A stretch of DNA of 64,000 nt from Gammaproteobacteria bacterium. GTDB taxonomy: Bacteria; Pseudomonadota; Gammaproteobacteria; SZUA-229. The position numbers and the translations under genes were made by a program. Shown here in pieces: positions 42,581 through 53,312 of the stretch; position 1 is the stretch's first letter; each line of letters starts with the position of its first letter. Below the pieces are notes generated by a model. That model did not search any database, was not told the DNA's origin, and worked only from the letters and a program-made list of their open reading frames with translations. The stretch is from positions 5,001 to 69,000 of the forward strand of contig JASBSR010000026.1 in the NCBI GenBank assembly GCA_030148865.1, in the 5' to 3' direction.

Positions 42581-43395
42581 TGCCTGAGCTTCCAGAGGTT
42601 GAAATCAGCCGCCGCGGTATCGAACCTCATATTCTCAATCAAACGGTGATTGAAGTCCGAATCCGACACCATCGATTACGCTGGCCGATACCAAGAAAGC
42701 TGCCACAGTATCTCGAACAGCAACGCGTCAATAAAGTTTCTCGTCGCGGAAAATATTTATTACTCGAAACCAGCAACGGCACACTGCTGATTCATCTCGG
42801 CATGTCTGGCAGTCTGCGTATATGCCAGCCAGACACCAGCTTCGATAAACATGATCATTTCGAGTTACTGTTTTCGAACAATACAGTTTTACGCCTGCGC
42901 GATCCACGAAAATTTGGCTGCGTACTCTGGACGGACCAGCCTGCACAACAGCATAAACTGCTCAGCAAGCTCGGGCCAGAACCCTTGAGCACTGACTTTA
43001 ATGGCGAGTATCTATTTAGCAAGTCTCGTAAACGAAGCTGCTCGATTAAGGCACTGATCATGAACAGCCAGATACTGGTGGGCGTTGGCAACATCTATGC
43101 GTGCGAATCACTATATCTCGCCGGTATTAACCCCAAACGTAAGGCCGGTAGTATTAGCGAACAGCGCTATATTCGCCTTGCCGACAATATTAAACAAGTG
43201 CTCGAGTCCTCAATCAAACAGGGTGGCACAACACTGCGCGACTTTAGTCGCGAAGATGGCCAACCGGGTTACTTCGCACAAAATCTTCATGTATACGGAA
43301 AGACAGACTCTACCTGTCTGCAATGCAACTCCGTTATCAAACGGTTCACGCAACAGGCGCGGTCAACATTCTATTGCAGCACCTGCCAGACTTAG
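42580..43395 (+). CDS. mutM: Formamidopyrimidine-DNA glycosylase MutM
   Basis: A 271-residue base-excision repair enzyme that removes 8-oxoguanine and other oxidised purines. The mature N-terminus PELPEVE supplies the catalytic proline (residue 2) and Glu3; later come the Lys (RRGKYLL), the helix-two-turn-helix region (ILVGVGNIYACESLYLAGINPKRKAG) and the C-terminal zinc finger CLQCNSVIKRFTQQARSTFYCSTCQ with four Cys. The start is GTG. Length matches E. coli MutM (269). Confidence 0.97.
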   Translation: MPELPEVEISRRGIEPHILNQTVIEVRIRHHRLRWPIPRKLPQYLEQQRVNKVSRRGKYLLLETSNGTLLIHLGMSGSLRICQPDTSFDKHDHFELLFSNNTVLRLRDPRKFGCVLWTDQPAQQHKLLSKLGPEPLSTDFNGEYLFSKSRKRSCSIKALIMNSQILVGVGNIYACESLYLAGINPKRKAGSISEQRYIRLADNIKQVLESSIKQGGTTLRDFSREDGQPGYFAQNLHVYGKTDSTCLQCNSVIKRFTQQARSTFYCSTCQT

Positions 43396-43634
43396 AGTCC
43401 GCTGAGCAGCGCAGTATGCCAAATAAGTAAGATTTAACATTTGCCCGGAAATATTTAACCATCTTCTGGCAGCGGAGTTTTTGTGAGTCATGATCTACAA
43501 CGTCGACCCGGTAAGGGCTTGAGCAATTATTCTTCCTCAATATTGGCTTAAGTAGCAACAGGCGGCTTTCTTGCTATATCAACCCTGGAGTGCAATGCTA
43601 ACCGCACTAACTGCACACTAATGAGGAGATTTAA

Positions 43635-44038
43635 ATGGGCATGATAAGCGAGTTCAAAAGTTTTGCTATTCAAGGCAGCGTAGCCGACATGGCCGTTGGT
43701 ATTATTGTCGATGCCGCATTCGGAAAAATCGTTTCATCTTTTGTTGCAGATGTGATCATGCCCCCCTATCGGAGTTATTCTGGGCGGGGTGAATTTTACG
43801 AGCCTGGCACTGATCACCCAGGAAGCCTGGTGGCGATGCTGCCGCGGTTACTTTGAATTATGGAAAATTTATACAAACGGTTGTTGATTTCACAATCGTC
43901 GCCTTTGCTATATTTCTTGCGGTGAAATTTATCAACAACCTGAAGAAAAAAGAAGAGGCTAAACCATCAGAGCCACCAACGCCTTCCAAAGAAGAAGTTC
44001 TACTAAGTGAAATTCGTGATCTGATAAAGAACCAATAA
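43635..44038 (+). pseudogene. mscL: Large-conductance mechanosensitive channel MscL, double frameshift
   Basis: The gene is recognisable end to end: [42 protein letters not shown] (normal TM1), then the frame is lost at a run of six C (43761-43766), where one fewer C would give [13 protein letters not shown]; a second extra base near 43826-43833 is needed before [25 protein letters not shown] (TM2) and the tail [12 protein letters not shown]. Two single-base insertions fit exactly (404 bases for a 133-residue protein). It is either decayed or carries two sequencing errors. Confidence 0.85.
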
Positions 44039-44052
44039 GGTTTTACTATTAA

Positions 44053-44081
44053 AAAAAGGGTGCGCAGGGTGCACCCTTTTT
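44053..44081. terminator. Bidirectional terminator after mscL
   Basis: AAAAAGGGTGC and GCACCCTTTTT form an 11-base-pair stem around a seven-base loop between convergent genes (mscL and the DUF481-like gene). Confidence 0.85.
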
Positions 44082-44102
44082 GTTTCAACTGATGCGCGTC
44101 AT

Positions 44103-44837
44103 TTAGAAAGAATACACCAGCGTCAGCGCGGTTTCTGTGTCAGTTTTTTTAGTTCCCACTGGCACTGCCGAGGTGTGTTTGACAGTCACCGTGGCTTTCA
44201 TCGCCAGGCTACTGTTAATATTGGCCTTCAAGCCAGTGATCGACTTGGTTATGTTTGCATCACCGCCGACTTCCGATGTCAGGTCTTCTGTAAATGTCGC
44301 AGTTTGTGACACTTTCCACAAATACTTGGCTGCAATCCGCAACAATGCATCGCCTTTGGTTTTTGCGTTTGGATCAATTGACGCATCGACTCTGCTAAAT
44401 CGAACACCAGGACCAATTTCAAGGTCCAGCTTCATCATCTCATCATTAATCAGACGGCGACCATAACCCAAGGCTAGTGTGGTTTGATAATCGTAACCGC
44501 TGAAGCGGTCTTTTTCATGCATCGCCAGACCATACATGTAGTCAAACTTATTAAACTTGTAGTTTGATTGCCCAGAAGCCAGGTACTTTTCGGCTGACTG
44601 AATATTATTGTTGCTACTGGATAATGCCTCTGCATGGATATTATAACGCCATTTATCTACTTCTTTGTTGGTGTCGAATTTACCATTGAAGGTTGATGTT
44701 CTGGTATTACCATTGGTCACTACCACGCCCGCTTCTGCTGTGCTCTGCCAACCAGTTGCAGGCGCTTCCGCTGCGACTCCACCCACACTGATTGTACTCA
44801 TACTAATGATAGTCGTTATTTTATTAATGCAACTCAT
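44103..44837 (-). CDS. DUF481-family outer-membrane protein
   Basis: A 244-residue predicted exported barrel. After a short N-terminal hydrophobic region (TIISMSTISVGGVAAEA) the mature protein opens GWQSTAEAGVVVTNGNTRTSTFNGKFD, the pattern of the DUF481/YdiY family, whose members form a salt- or acid-induced outer-membrane protein class of unknown role. It ends in LTLVYSF, a terminal Phe for Bam recognition. MscS-type channel gene lies upstream on the same strand, 19 bases away, so both may share a transcript. Confidence 0.82.
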   Translation of the reverse strand: MSCINKITTIISMSTISVGGVAAEAPATGWQSTAEAGVVVTNGNTRTSTFNGKFDTNKEVDKWRYNIHAEALSSSNNNIQSAEKYLASGQSNYKFNKFDYMYGLAMHEKDRFSGYDYQTTLALGYGRRLINDEMMKLDLEIGPGVRFSRVDASIDPNAKTKGDALLRIAAKYLWKVSQTATFTEDLTSEVGGDANITKSITGLKANINSSLAMKATVTVKHTSAVPVGTKKTDTETALTLVYSF

Positions 44838-44856
44838 GCCTTATCTACTCTTTATT

Positions 44857-45684
44857 TTATGCGACCTTATGTTGGTGTATGTCCATTTGCGGGTATGGTA
44901 TCGATATTCCATTCTCATCGAAGGCCAGCTTAATCTTTTCCTGCATATCATAAAATACATTCCAGTACTCACTGGTATCACACCATGGTCGTACGTTTAT
45001 ATTGACACTGCTATTAGCAAGCTCTGCGACCGCAATTAGTGGTGCAGGCTCGCTATGAATACGATCATCCGACTCGATAATAGATTTAATTATCTGTTTC
45101 GCTTTGCCGATGTCGTCGTCGTAGCCAATCCCGAATACCATATCAACACGACGTGTCGCACGTTTAGAATAGTTGGTGATATTGTTGCCAAATAGCTGGC
45201 CATTCGGCACAATGATTTCCCTATTATCGCCTGTGCGCATTGTGGTTGTAAAAATACCAATGGTTTCGACCGTACCCAGAATGCTGGCCGCTTCTATGGT
45301 GTCTCCCGCCGTAAACGGACGGAATATAATCAGCATTACGCCGCTGGCCAGATTTTGTAGTGATCCCTGTAACGCCAGGCCAATGGCCAGTCCGGCGGCA
45401 CCAATCAGGGCAACTAGTGATGTCGTATTTACCCCTAATTGATCTAACGCAGCTACAGTAACAAACAACAGGAGTACGCTTTTAATTATTGACGCGATAA
45501 AGTTAACCAGAATTTTATCAATGCTTGCTCGGGTCATCAGTTTTTTAACCAGACTCACTACCAGCCCGGTGATAAATTTACCCAGCAGAAAAATGACCAC
45601 TGCAAGCGCAATGTTGATTGCCCAGGGAATTGCATAACCGTCTATGATAGCTTCGATATCAATATTACTGATTGCCTCTAACAT
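44857..45684 (-). CDS. MscS-type small-conductance mechanosensitive channel
   Basis: A 275-residue channel with about three membrane helices and a cytoplasmic MscS domain. Pore-lining TM3 is GAAGLAIGLALQGSLQNLASGVMLIIFRPF (about 95-125), the family signature with its Ala/Gly packing. The beta domain (GDTIEAASILGTVETIGIFTTTMRTGDNREIIVPN) follows. Start at ATG with a strong AAGGAGG ribosome site. It protects against hypo-osmotic shock. An intact MscS may compensate for the broken mscL nearby. Similar in length to E. coli MscS (286). Confidence 0.93.
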   Translation of the reverse strand: MLEAISNIDIEAIIDGYAIPWAINIALAVVIFLLGKFITGLVVSLVKKLMTRASIDKILVNFIASIIKSVLLLFVTVAALDQLGVNTTSLVALIGAAGLAIGLALQGSLQNLASGVMLIIFRPFTAGDTIEAASILGTVETIGIFTTTMRTGDNREIIVPNGQLFGNNITNYSKRATRRVDMVFGIGYDDDIGKAKQIIKSIIESDDRIHSEPAPLIAVAELANSSVNINVRPWCDTSEYWNVFYDMQEKIKLAFDENGISIPYPQMDIHQHKVA

Positions 45685-45801
45685 ACTACCTCCTTCAATT
45701 TATGCATCGCGATAGTTTTGTAATGAGTTCTGATTATTGTTGAGATGAGTTGCGCATAATAACATAATGATCTCTGACTTTTTTACACTCGAGTTAATCG
45801 A

Positions 45802-46306
45802 ATGACGAACTTTTATATTGTGCGTGATGATATTACGCAGCTGGCTGTTGATGTAATTGTTAATGCTGCCAACCACAGTTGACTGGGTGGTGTCGATGGC
45901 GCAATACACCGTGTCGCGGGCACGGACTTACTCCGTGAATGTCGTTTGCTGGGCGCCTGTGATACAGGTGACGCAAAAATGACACGCGCTTACCACCTGG
46001 CCGCGAGATACATAATTCATACAGTGGGGCCTGTGTGGCAAGGCGGCAGTCATAACGAAGCGATACTGCTTACACATTGCTACTCCCGCTGCCTGCAACT
46101 TGTCGCCAAGCATGATTTCACCAGCATTGCTTTTCCTGCGACTAGTTGTGGCGTTTACGTTTACCCAGTCAAAGCTGCCTGCGCCATCGCCTGGCATACG
46201 GTACGGCACTCAGTGGCTGCCACCCCGCCTGGAATCAGTTTATTTCGTCTGTTTCAATGCTGACGTTTACCAAACCTTTCGTGAACTCGAAGCAGGCTCG
46301 ATCTGA
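45802..46306 (+). pseudogene. Macro-domain (YmdB/O-acetyl-ADP-ribose deacetylase-like) gene, decayed
   Basis: Translation from ATG 45802 gives MTNFYIVRDDITQLAVDVIVNAANHS (NAAN at 21-24, the ADP-ribose motif), then a TGA at 45880-45882, then LGGVDGAIHRVAGTDLLRECRLLGACDTGDAKMTRAYHLAARYIIHTVGPVW in the same frame, clearly macro domain. Two or more conserved Gly of the usual LGGGGVDGAIH are missing, the later catalytic STG is TSCG, and a shift near 46230 moves the C-terminal strand (VYFVCFNADVYQTFRELEAG) to another frame. Not functional as it stands. Confidence 0.75.
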
Positions 46307-46520
46307 GCATTAATAGTCATTGACGCTCCGGGCAAAATTATATATAACTGCCAGGCTCCTGAAATTTCTCAGGAACCTGACTACAATGTGGCACTGACAG
46401 TGCTACAGTTTGGAGCTCGCTACAGGCAATCGACAGACACTACCGTTCGGCGGTTGAACCCGCCTGTTTAGTCATCCTGGTCTACACTCAAGAAAACTGG
46501 CAATTTAGATATGTATTATT

Positions 46521-46937
46521 ATGGCTGGATCCTCTAGTTACGACCGCAGGCTCTCAGAGCGACACAGTCTCAGACTAAATGTCGACCTGGTGTTGGCTAA
46601 TGGCACCATTCTGCCCATTGAAACCAGTAATATTTCAGCCACTGGCCTGCAGTTTGTCTGTGACGGCTGGGTGGCAGACGAAATCGAACCCCGTGGCATA
46701 CATAATCACCCACTGGATCACCACACGGTCAAGGTCGTCGGCGAACTGCCGGTGGACAACAACAGCAAATTGTATGCCCGCTGCCGGATTATCTCGGCTC
46801 GCCGCCTGTCGCAGGATACCTATCTGATCGGTCTGGGCTTTCTCGGTTTTGAAGGCGACGGCGGCAAGGCTCTGGGGCGACTGATTTCTCAGTTCGAAAA
46901 ACGTCCCGTGATTCACAAACAGATCATCAACGCCTAA
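46521..46937 (+). CDS. PilZ-domain protein
   Basis: A 138-residue protein that fits the PilZ c-di-GMP-binding family. It opens RRLSERHSLRLNVDLVLANG with the RxxxR motif (about 9-18), and SNISATGLQFVCDGW supplies the second D/NxSxxG element (about 36-50). The remaining strands are canonical. It would sense c-di-GMP and act on a partner, not visible here. It stands alone, convergent with gltD. Confidence 0.85.
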   Translation: MAGSSSYDRRLSERHSLRLNVDLVLANGTILPIETSNISATGLQFVCDGWVADEIEPRGIHNHPLDHHTVKVVGELPVDNNSKLYARCRIISARRLSQDTYLIGLGFLGFEGDGGKALGRLISQFEKRPVIHKQIINA

Positions 46938-46968
46938 CCGCGACGCGCTGACATAATGAGCTAATGCG

Positions 46969-48447
46969 CTAGGCTAGCTGGCTGGTGCCCATCAAATAAC
47001 GGTCGATCTCACGCGCCGCTTCGCGACCTTCATTAATGCCCCAGACCACCAGCGACTGGCCACGGCGACAGTCACCCGCAGCGAACACGCCTGACACACT
47101 GGTGGCATACACACCATACTCAGCCTGATAGTTGGAACGTGCATCGTACTCCAGCCCCAGGGCATCGCTGACATAATGCTCCGGCCCGAGGAAACCCATA
47201 GACAGCAACACCATATCGGCCTGCCAGATTTTTTCGCTGCCAGGCACTTCTTCCATCTGCCAGCGTCCGTCTCCATCTTTCGCCCATTTCACCGTCACCG
47301 TCTTAACCGCCTCAATCTGAGCCTCGCCGTTGCCGATGAATTCTTTGGTGAGAATGCTGTATTCACGCGGGTCTTTGCCATAAACATATCTGGCTTCTTC
47401 GTGGCCATAATCCGTGCGGTAGATCACTGGCCACAGCGGCCAGGGATTGTCCTCGGCGCGCTGCTCCGGCGGTTGCGGCAGGAGCTCAAAATTTACCAGC
47501 GACTTACAGCCATGGCGCAGCGAAGTGCCAATACAGTCAGTGCCGGTGTCGCCACCCCCTATCACAATCACGTGTTTGTCTTTGGCTGAAATATAGTCGC
47601 CATCCGCAAGTTTTGAATCCAGCAGACTTTGGGTATTGGCGGTGAGAAACTCCATCGCCCGATGAATGCCTTTTAGCTCACGGCCTTCGGTATCAAGGTC
47701 GCGTGCCCGCGTCGCACCAGTGGCCAGCAGCACAGCATCGTTTTCCTGCTGCAGCGATTGAATCGAAATCGCATTTTCGCCGCTGCCACCGACATCCGCC
47801 GAGGTAATAAATTCAATCCCTTCGGCGTGCAGTAAATCCACCCGTCGCTGCACTATGTCTTTACCGAGCTTCATGTTGGGAATTCCGTACATCAATAGAC
47901 CACCTATGCGATCTGCACGCTCGTACACTGTGACATTATGACCCGCCTTGTTCAGCTGAGCGGCAGCGGCCAGGCCGGCAGGACCCGAACCAACCACAGC
48001 GACGCGTTTGCCGGTACGCGAAGTAGGTATCGCAGGTGTCACCCAGCCCTGTTCAAAACCATAATCAATAATCGCGTGCTCAATATTCTTGATGGTCACA
48101 GCAGGGCTGGTAATCCCCAGCACACAGGCGCCTTCACAAGGCGCGGGACACACTCGACCTGTGAATTCAGGAAAGTTATTGGTTTTATGCAAACGATCCA
48201 GCGCTTCGCGCCACTGACTGGTATACACCAGATGATTCCATTCCGGGATCAGATTGTCTATCGGGCAGCCATTACTGGACTGGCAGAACGGCACACCACA
48301 ATCCATGCAGCGCGCGCCCTGGGTCTGCAAATGTTCAATCTCGTGCTGGCCGCTAAAAATTTCTTGATAGTCGCGCAGGCGAATACTAACCTCACGATAG
48401 GCCTCTGTCTCGCGCGCAAATTCTTTAAAACCGGTGGGCTTGCCCAT
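46969..48447 (-). CDS. gltD: Glutamate synthase small subunit GltD
   Basis: A 492-residue NADPH-dependent FeS flavoprotein subunit that delivers electrons to GltB. The N-terminal cysteine set CMDCGVPFC and [12 protein letters not shown] (about 42-110) binds 4Fe-4S clusters. FAD is bound at [20 protein letters not shown] and NADPH at [19 protein letters not shown]; a second FAD motif sits near the end ([18 protein letters not shown]). It follows gltB with 33 bases between, the usual order gltB-gltD. Confidence 0.96.
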   Translation of the reverse strand: MGKPTGFKEFARETEAYREVSIRLRDYQEIFSGQHEIEHLQTQGARCMDCGVPFCQSSNGCPIDNLIPEWNHLVYTSQWREALDRLHKTNNFPEFTGRVCPAPCEGACVLGITSPAVTIKNIEHAIIDYGFEQGWVTPAIPTSRTGKRVAVVGSGPAGLAAAAQLNKAGHNVTVYERADRIGGLLMYGIPNMKLGKDIVQRRVDLLHAEGIEFITSADVGGSGENAISIQSLQQENDAVLLATGATRARDLDTEGRELKGIHRAMEFLTANTQSLLDSKLADGDYISAKDKHVIVIGGGDTGTDCIGTSLRHGCKSLVNFELLPQPPEQRAEDNPWPLWPVIYRTDYGHEEARYVYGKDPREYSILTKEFIGNGEAQIEAVKTVTVKWAKDGDGRWQMEEVPGSEKIWQADMVLLSMGFLGPEHYVSDALGLEYDARSNYQAEYGVYATSVSGVFAAGDCRRGQSLVVWGINEGREAAREIDRYLMGTSQLA

Positions 48448-48480
48448 GCTGCTCTCTATTTTTTATTCGGTTAGATTCAA

Positions 48481-51400
48481 TCAGGCAACAGCCTGACCGC
48501 TTACATTAGACTGTTGTTGCTTGAGTTCCTGCAACACGCGCTTGTAATCGGTAGGCATAACTTTGACGAACTGCGTGAGTGCAGCGTCCCAGTTAGCCAG
48601 TAACTTGCTGGCAACGGCAGAACCCGTGTACTGCCGATGTTTTTCGATCAACGCTTTGAGCTCGGCAATATCTTCATCTGCCTCGACGGCTTCGAGTTCG
48701 ACCATATCGGAGTTGCAGTTATCGCCAAAGCTGCCTTGCGCATCCCAGATATAGGCTACACCGCCGCTCATGCCCGCGGCAAAGTTGCGACCAGTTTCAC
48801 CCAGCACAACGACGCGACCACCGGTCATATATTCGCAACCATGATCACCAACACCTTCGACTACTGCACTGGCACCACTATTACGCACGCAGAACCGCTC
48901 TGCTGCAATACCGCGAAAATAGGCTTCACCGGTAGTCGCACCATAGAGACAGACATTACCGGCGATAATATTTTCTTCGGCAACAAAACTGCTGTTCGCA
49001 GGCGGGTACACCACGATGCGACCACCGGATAAACCTTTGCCGACATAATCATTGGCATCACCTTCAAGCTCAATAGTAACACCCTGGTACAACCAGGCAC
49101 CCAGCGACTGGCCGGCGGAACCATTAAGTTTGATACGCACTGTGTCATCTGGCAAAGGTTTGCCCTGATACGCTTTCGCCAGTTCATGCGACAGCATGGT
49201 ACCGACTACGCGATTGGTATTGATCACCGGTAGCTCTATACGCACGGCTTTACCCTGTTCGATAGTCGCTTTAGCCAGGCGAATAATCTGGTTATCGAGC
49301 GCGGTTTCCAGACCATGATCCTGCTTCATGGTGCAGTGCACCTCAACGCCAGAATGTGACTTCACCGCAGGTGCAAGCATTGCCGACAAATCGATGCCTT
49401 TCATTTTCCAGTGATCGATAGCAATATCCGTTTCCAGCACGTCGACCCGACCGATCATTTCATTCAGAGTACGGAAACCGAGCTGTGCCATAATCTCGCG
49501 CAAATCTTCGGCGACCATGAATAAATAATTCACCACATGCTCGGGTTTGCCAGCAAACTTTTTACGCAGCTCCGAGTCCTGAGTCGCAATACCCACCGGG
49601 CAGGTGTTGAGATGACACTTGCGCATCATGATACAACCCAGGGTAATTAATGGCGCGGTAGAAAAACCAAATTCCTCCGCACCAAGAATGGCCGCAATCG
49701 CAACATCACGACCAGTCTTGAGCTGGCCATCAGTCTGTATAACTACGCGCGAACGCAAATCATTCATCACCAGTGTCTGGTGAGTTTCCGCCACACCCAG
49801 CTCCCAGGGCAAACCCGCATGCTTCACCGAGGTTAAAGGCGAAGCGCCAGTACCGCCGTCGTGGCCAGCGATGACAATGTGATCTGAAAATGCTTTGGCA
49901 ACACCGGAGGCAATCGTACCAACACCAATTTCAGAGACCAGCTTGACGCTGATGCGCGCTGCTGGATTAGAATTTTTTAAATCATGAATCAGCTGCGCCA
50001 GATCTTCGATGGAATAGATATCGTGATGCGGCGGCGGACTGATTAAACCCACACCCGGGGTCGAGTGCCGAATCCGGGCGATCGTGGCATCCACTTTACC
50101 ACCGGGCAATTCGCCACCTTCACCAGGCTTGGCACCCTGCGAGACTTTAATCTGTAATTCATCGGCGTTGGCAAGATACCAGTTGGTGACACCAAAGCGA
50201 CCTGAGGCCACTTGCTTGATTGCAGAACGTTTAGAATCGCCGTTTACCATTGGGGCAAAACGTGCTTCGTCTTCACCACCTTCACCAGTATTAGACTTGC
50301 CGCCCATGCGGTTCATGGCAATCGCAAGAGATTCATGCGCTTCTGCTGAAATCGAACCAAAGCTCATCGCGCCAGTAGCAAAACGTTTCACAATTTCCTG
50401 TGCCGACTCGACTTCATCAAGCGCTATCGCACCACCGTTGGCATTGTTTTTAAATTTCAACAAACCGCGCAGAGTTGCACCGCGCGTTGCATATTCATCC
50501 GAATGCTTCGCAAAATCTTTATAGGCCTGTTTGCTATTGCTACGCGCCGCCTTCTGCAAGCCTGCAATCGTGTCAGGGTTCCACATATGCAGTTCACCGC
50601 CGGCGCGCCAGTGAAAGTCACCGGGATTTGGTAACACTGGCAAACGTACCAGATGTCGGCTGGGGTAACCTAACTCATGACGCCGCAAAGATTCTTCCGC
50701 GAGCAAATCAAAGCCCACGCCTTTGATGCGACTGGCAGTACCGCGGAAACAACGCTCGACAACCTCGGCACCTATGCCCACTGCCTCAAAAATCTGTGCG
50801 CCCTTGTAGGACTGTAATGTTGAAATACCAATCTTCGCCATCACCTTGAGCATGCCTTTGGCAACACCTTTACGATAGTCATAGACAATCGCTGCATCGT
50901 TAATGCATTCGTCTGCTGCAATCAAACCATCACGACGCGCCTGAAACAATGCTTCAAACGCGAGGTATGGATTAATGGCATCAGCGCCATAACCAATCAA
51001 TAAACAATGATGATGTACTTCGCGCGCCTCGCCAGTTTCGAGCACCATGCCAATACGGGTACGCAGTTGATTCTGCACCAGATAATGATGCACAGCACCA
51101 GTGGCAAGCAGGGCGCTCACCGGAACACGCTCGGCACTAACATTACGATCAGACAGCACAATCAAGCTGTAATCATCGTCAATTGCCTGGCGCGCCTGCG
51201 CACAGATTTCTGCGAGGCGTTTTTCGAGTCCGGCTTTGCCGTCAGCTTTCGCGTAGGTAATGTCGATCGTCATCGCGCGCCAGCCACGATGATTCATGTG
51301 TTTAATGGCAGCCAGCTCTTCGTTATCCAGAATGGGGTGCGGCACACGCAGGCGATGCGCGTGCTGTGCTGTCGTTTCCAGCAGATTACCTTCCGGTCCG

Positions 51401-53073
51401 ATGTAACATTCCAGCGACATCACCACTTCTTCACGAATCGAGTCAATCGCGGGATTGGTCACCTGCGCAAACAGTTGCTTGAAATAATCATAAATCATGC
51501 GCGGCCGATCCGACAAACACGCCAGCGCTGAATCATTGCCCATGGAACCGACCGGATCGCGCAACTCTTTTACCAGCGGCAATAGCATAAACTGCATGGT
51601 TTCAGTGGTGTAGCCAAAGGCCTGCATGCGCGGCAACAAAGTCTCGGGATCAAAACCATGCGGTTCTTTATTCGGCGATAAATCTGTCAGTTTGATTTCC
51701 TGTGTATTCAACCAGTCGCGATACGGACGACGGTGGGCAAAATCCGATTTCAGATCATTGTCGGCGATCAGTTCACCTTTGGCGAAGTCGACCAGAAACA
51801 TTTTGCCGGGTTGCAGCCGGCCTTTAAATTTCACATTGGCCGGATCGATTTCCAGCACACCAACTTCAGATGCCATGATCACACGATCATCGTGGGTTAA
51901 ATAATAACGGCTGGGGCGTAAACCATTGCGATCCAGGGTGGCACCAATATATTTACCATCGGTGAATGCAATCGATGCCGGACCATCCCAGGGCTCCATG
52001 AGCATTGAGTGATAACGATAAAAAGCACGCTTGTCAGATTCCATATTGGTATCTGACTGCCAGGCTTCGGGCACCATCATCATCACAGCTTCCTGCAGAC
52101 TGCGTCCTGACATCAGCAAAAATTCCAGCACATTATCGAAGGTGCCGGAATCTGAACAGTCGGGTTCGGCGATCGGAAATAATTTTTGTATATCATCACC
52201 GAAGAAATCGCTTTGCACCACACCCTGGCGTGCCGCCATCCAGTTTTTATTTCCCAGCAGGGTATTGATCTCGCCGTTGTGACTCATATAACGATTGGGT
52301 TGCGCACGATCCCAGGATGGAAAAGTGTTAGTCGAGAAACGTGAGTGCACCATAGCAAGATGGGTTTTGTAATCTTCATCGACCAGGTCAGTGTAAAATG
52401 CCTGAACCTGCAACTCTGTCAACATACCTTTGTAGATGATGACCCTTGTCGACAGAGAACAGACATAGAACATACTCGCCTGCTTGAGATCCTTGTTACC
52501 ACGTAACATATGCGTGCTGCGTTTACGGATAATATAAAGCTGACGCTCAAAATCATCACTGGCCAGACCGTCTGCCACACCGATAAACACCTGCTCCATA
52601 TGCGGCTGTGAATTACGTGCAGTTGGTCCAACGCCTGCACCCTCCGCATCTACGGGAAGTTCACGCCAGCCCAAAAGACGCTGGCCCTGCTCTTCAATAA
52701 TCTGCTCTATGATCTTTTTGCAGTATGCCCGTTCTTTATCATCCACCGGGAGAAAAATATTACCTGCTGCGTACTGACCGGGCTCCGGCAATACCTCACC
52801 AAGGTCTTCTCGGGCCACCTTCACCATGAAATCGTGCGGCATGCCGGTGAGGATGCCGGCACCGTCACCGGTGGTTGGCTCACAACCACGCCCACCACGA
52901 TGTTCCATGCAACAGAGCATATGGCCTGCGTCGAGCACGATCTGATGACTGGCTTTGCCTTTAATATGGGCAACAAAACCCACACCGCAGCTGTCTTTTT
53001 CGAAAGCGGGGTCGTACAGGCCCTGCTTTTCAGGCAGACCGTAAAGATTCTGTGGTTTCTGTATATCGCTCAT
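48481..53073 (-). CDS. gltB: Glutamate synthase large subunit GltB
   Basis: A 1530-residue enzyme that makes two glutamates from glutamine and 2-oxoglutarate. Start taken at ATG 53073 (MSDIQKPQNLYG). A short propeptide precedes the catalytic Cys in KDSCGVGFVAHIKG, the mature N-terminal nucleophile of the glutaminase domain. Then follow the central domain, the FMN synthase domain (HDGGTGASPLTSVKHAGLPWELG), the 3Fe-4S cysteines (CIMMRKCHLNTCPVG) and the C-terminal beta-helix domain (GLSGGRIVVYPP, GGRVVVLGETGRNFAAGMSGG). All landmarks present. Confidence 0.97.
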   Translation of the reverse strand: MSDIQKPQNLYGLPEKQGLYDPAFEKDSCGVGFVAHIKGKASHQIVLDAGHMLCCMEHRGGRGCEPTTGDGAGILTGMPHDFMVKVAREDLGEVLPEPGQYAAGNIFLPVDDKERAYCKKIIEQIIEEQGQRLLGWRELPVDAEGAGVGPTARNSQPHMEQVFIGVADGLASDDFERQLYIIRKRSTHMLRGNKDLKQASMFYVCSLSTRVIIYKGMLTELQVQAFYTDLVDEDYKTHLAMVHSRFSTNTFPSWDRAQPNRYMSHNGEINTLLGNKNWMAARQGVVQSDFFGDDIQKLFPIAEPDCSDSGTFDNVLEFLLMSGRSLQEAVMMMVPEAWQSDTNMESDKRAFYRYHSMLMEPWDGPASIAFTDGKYIGATLDRNGLRPSRYYLTHDDRVIMASEVGVLEIDPANVKFKGRLQPGKMFLVDFAKGELIADNDLKSDFAHRRPYRDWLNTQEIKLTDLSPNKEPHGFDPETLLPRMQAFGYTTETMQFMLLPLVKELRDPVGSMGNDSALACLSDRPRMIYDYFKQLFAQVTNPAIDSIREEVVMSLECYIGPEGNLLETTAQHAHRLRVPHPILDNEELAAIKHMNHRGWRAMTIDITYAKADGKAGLEKRLAEICAQARQAIDDDYSLIVLSDRNVSAERVPVSALLATGAVHHYLVQNQLRTRIGMVLETGEAREVHHHCLLIGYGADAINPYLAFEALFQARRDGLIAADECINDAAIVYDYRKGVAKGMLKVMAKIGISTLQSYKGAQIFEAVGIGAEVVERCFRGTASRIKGVGFDLLAEESLRRHELGYPSRHLVRLPVLPNPGDFHWRAGGELHMWNPDTIAGLQKAARSNSKQAYKDFAKHSDEYATRGATLRGLLKFKNNANGGAIALDEVESAQEIVKRFATGAMSFGSISAEAHESLAIAMNRMGGKSNTGEGGEDEARFAPMVNGDSKRSAIKQVASGRFGVTNWYLANADELQIKVSQGAKPGEGGELPGGKVDATIARIRHSTPGVGLISPPPHHDIYSIEDLAQLIHDLKNSNPAARISVKLVSEIGVGTIASGVAKAFSDHIVIAGHDGGTGASPLTSVKHAGLPWELGVAETHQTLVMNDLRSRVVIQTDGQLKTGRDVAIAAILGAEEFGFSTAPLITLGCIMMRKCHLNTCPVGIATQDSELRKKFAGKPEHVVNYLFMVAEDLREIMAQLGFRTLNEMIGRVDVLETDIAIDHWKMKGIDLSAMLAPAVKSHSGVEVHCTMKQDHGLETALDNQIIRLAKATIEQGKAVRIELPVINTNRVVGTMLSHELAKAYQGKPLPDDTVRIKLNGSAGQSLGAWLYQGVTIELEGDANDYVGKGLSGGRIVVYPPANSSFVAEENIIAGNVCLYGATTGEAYFRGIAAERFCVRNSGASAVVEGVGDHGCEYMTGGRVVVLGETGRNFAAGMSGGVAYIWDAQGSFGDNCNSDMVELEAVEADEDIAELKALIEKHRQYTGSAVASKLLANWDAALTQFVKVMPTDYKRVLQELKQQQSNVSGQAVA

Positions 53074-53312
53074 GCAGCTCAGACTCACTCAATCAGCCAT
53101 AATAACAGACTGATTTTAATGTTTATTTCCAGGATACCCGGGGGTCTACTGCGGTTTCTATAACGCCGCATTTCACCCTGCGCAACAACCGCTAAAAATC
53201 ACAGGCAAGGCCGGCCATTTTAGCGAATGCAGGGGGTAAAGAAAAGAAACCCTGCCATCAGAGATAGAGCCCGGATACAGCCCCCTCAGTGCTGCCAGTT
53301 AGCGACCCGACC

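Noticed and set aside
51007-51531. 174-codon plus-strand frame within gltB
   Set aside because: Antisense shadow of a strongly conserved gene.
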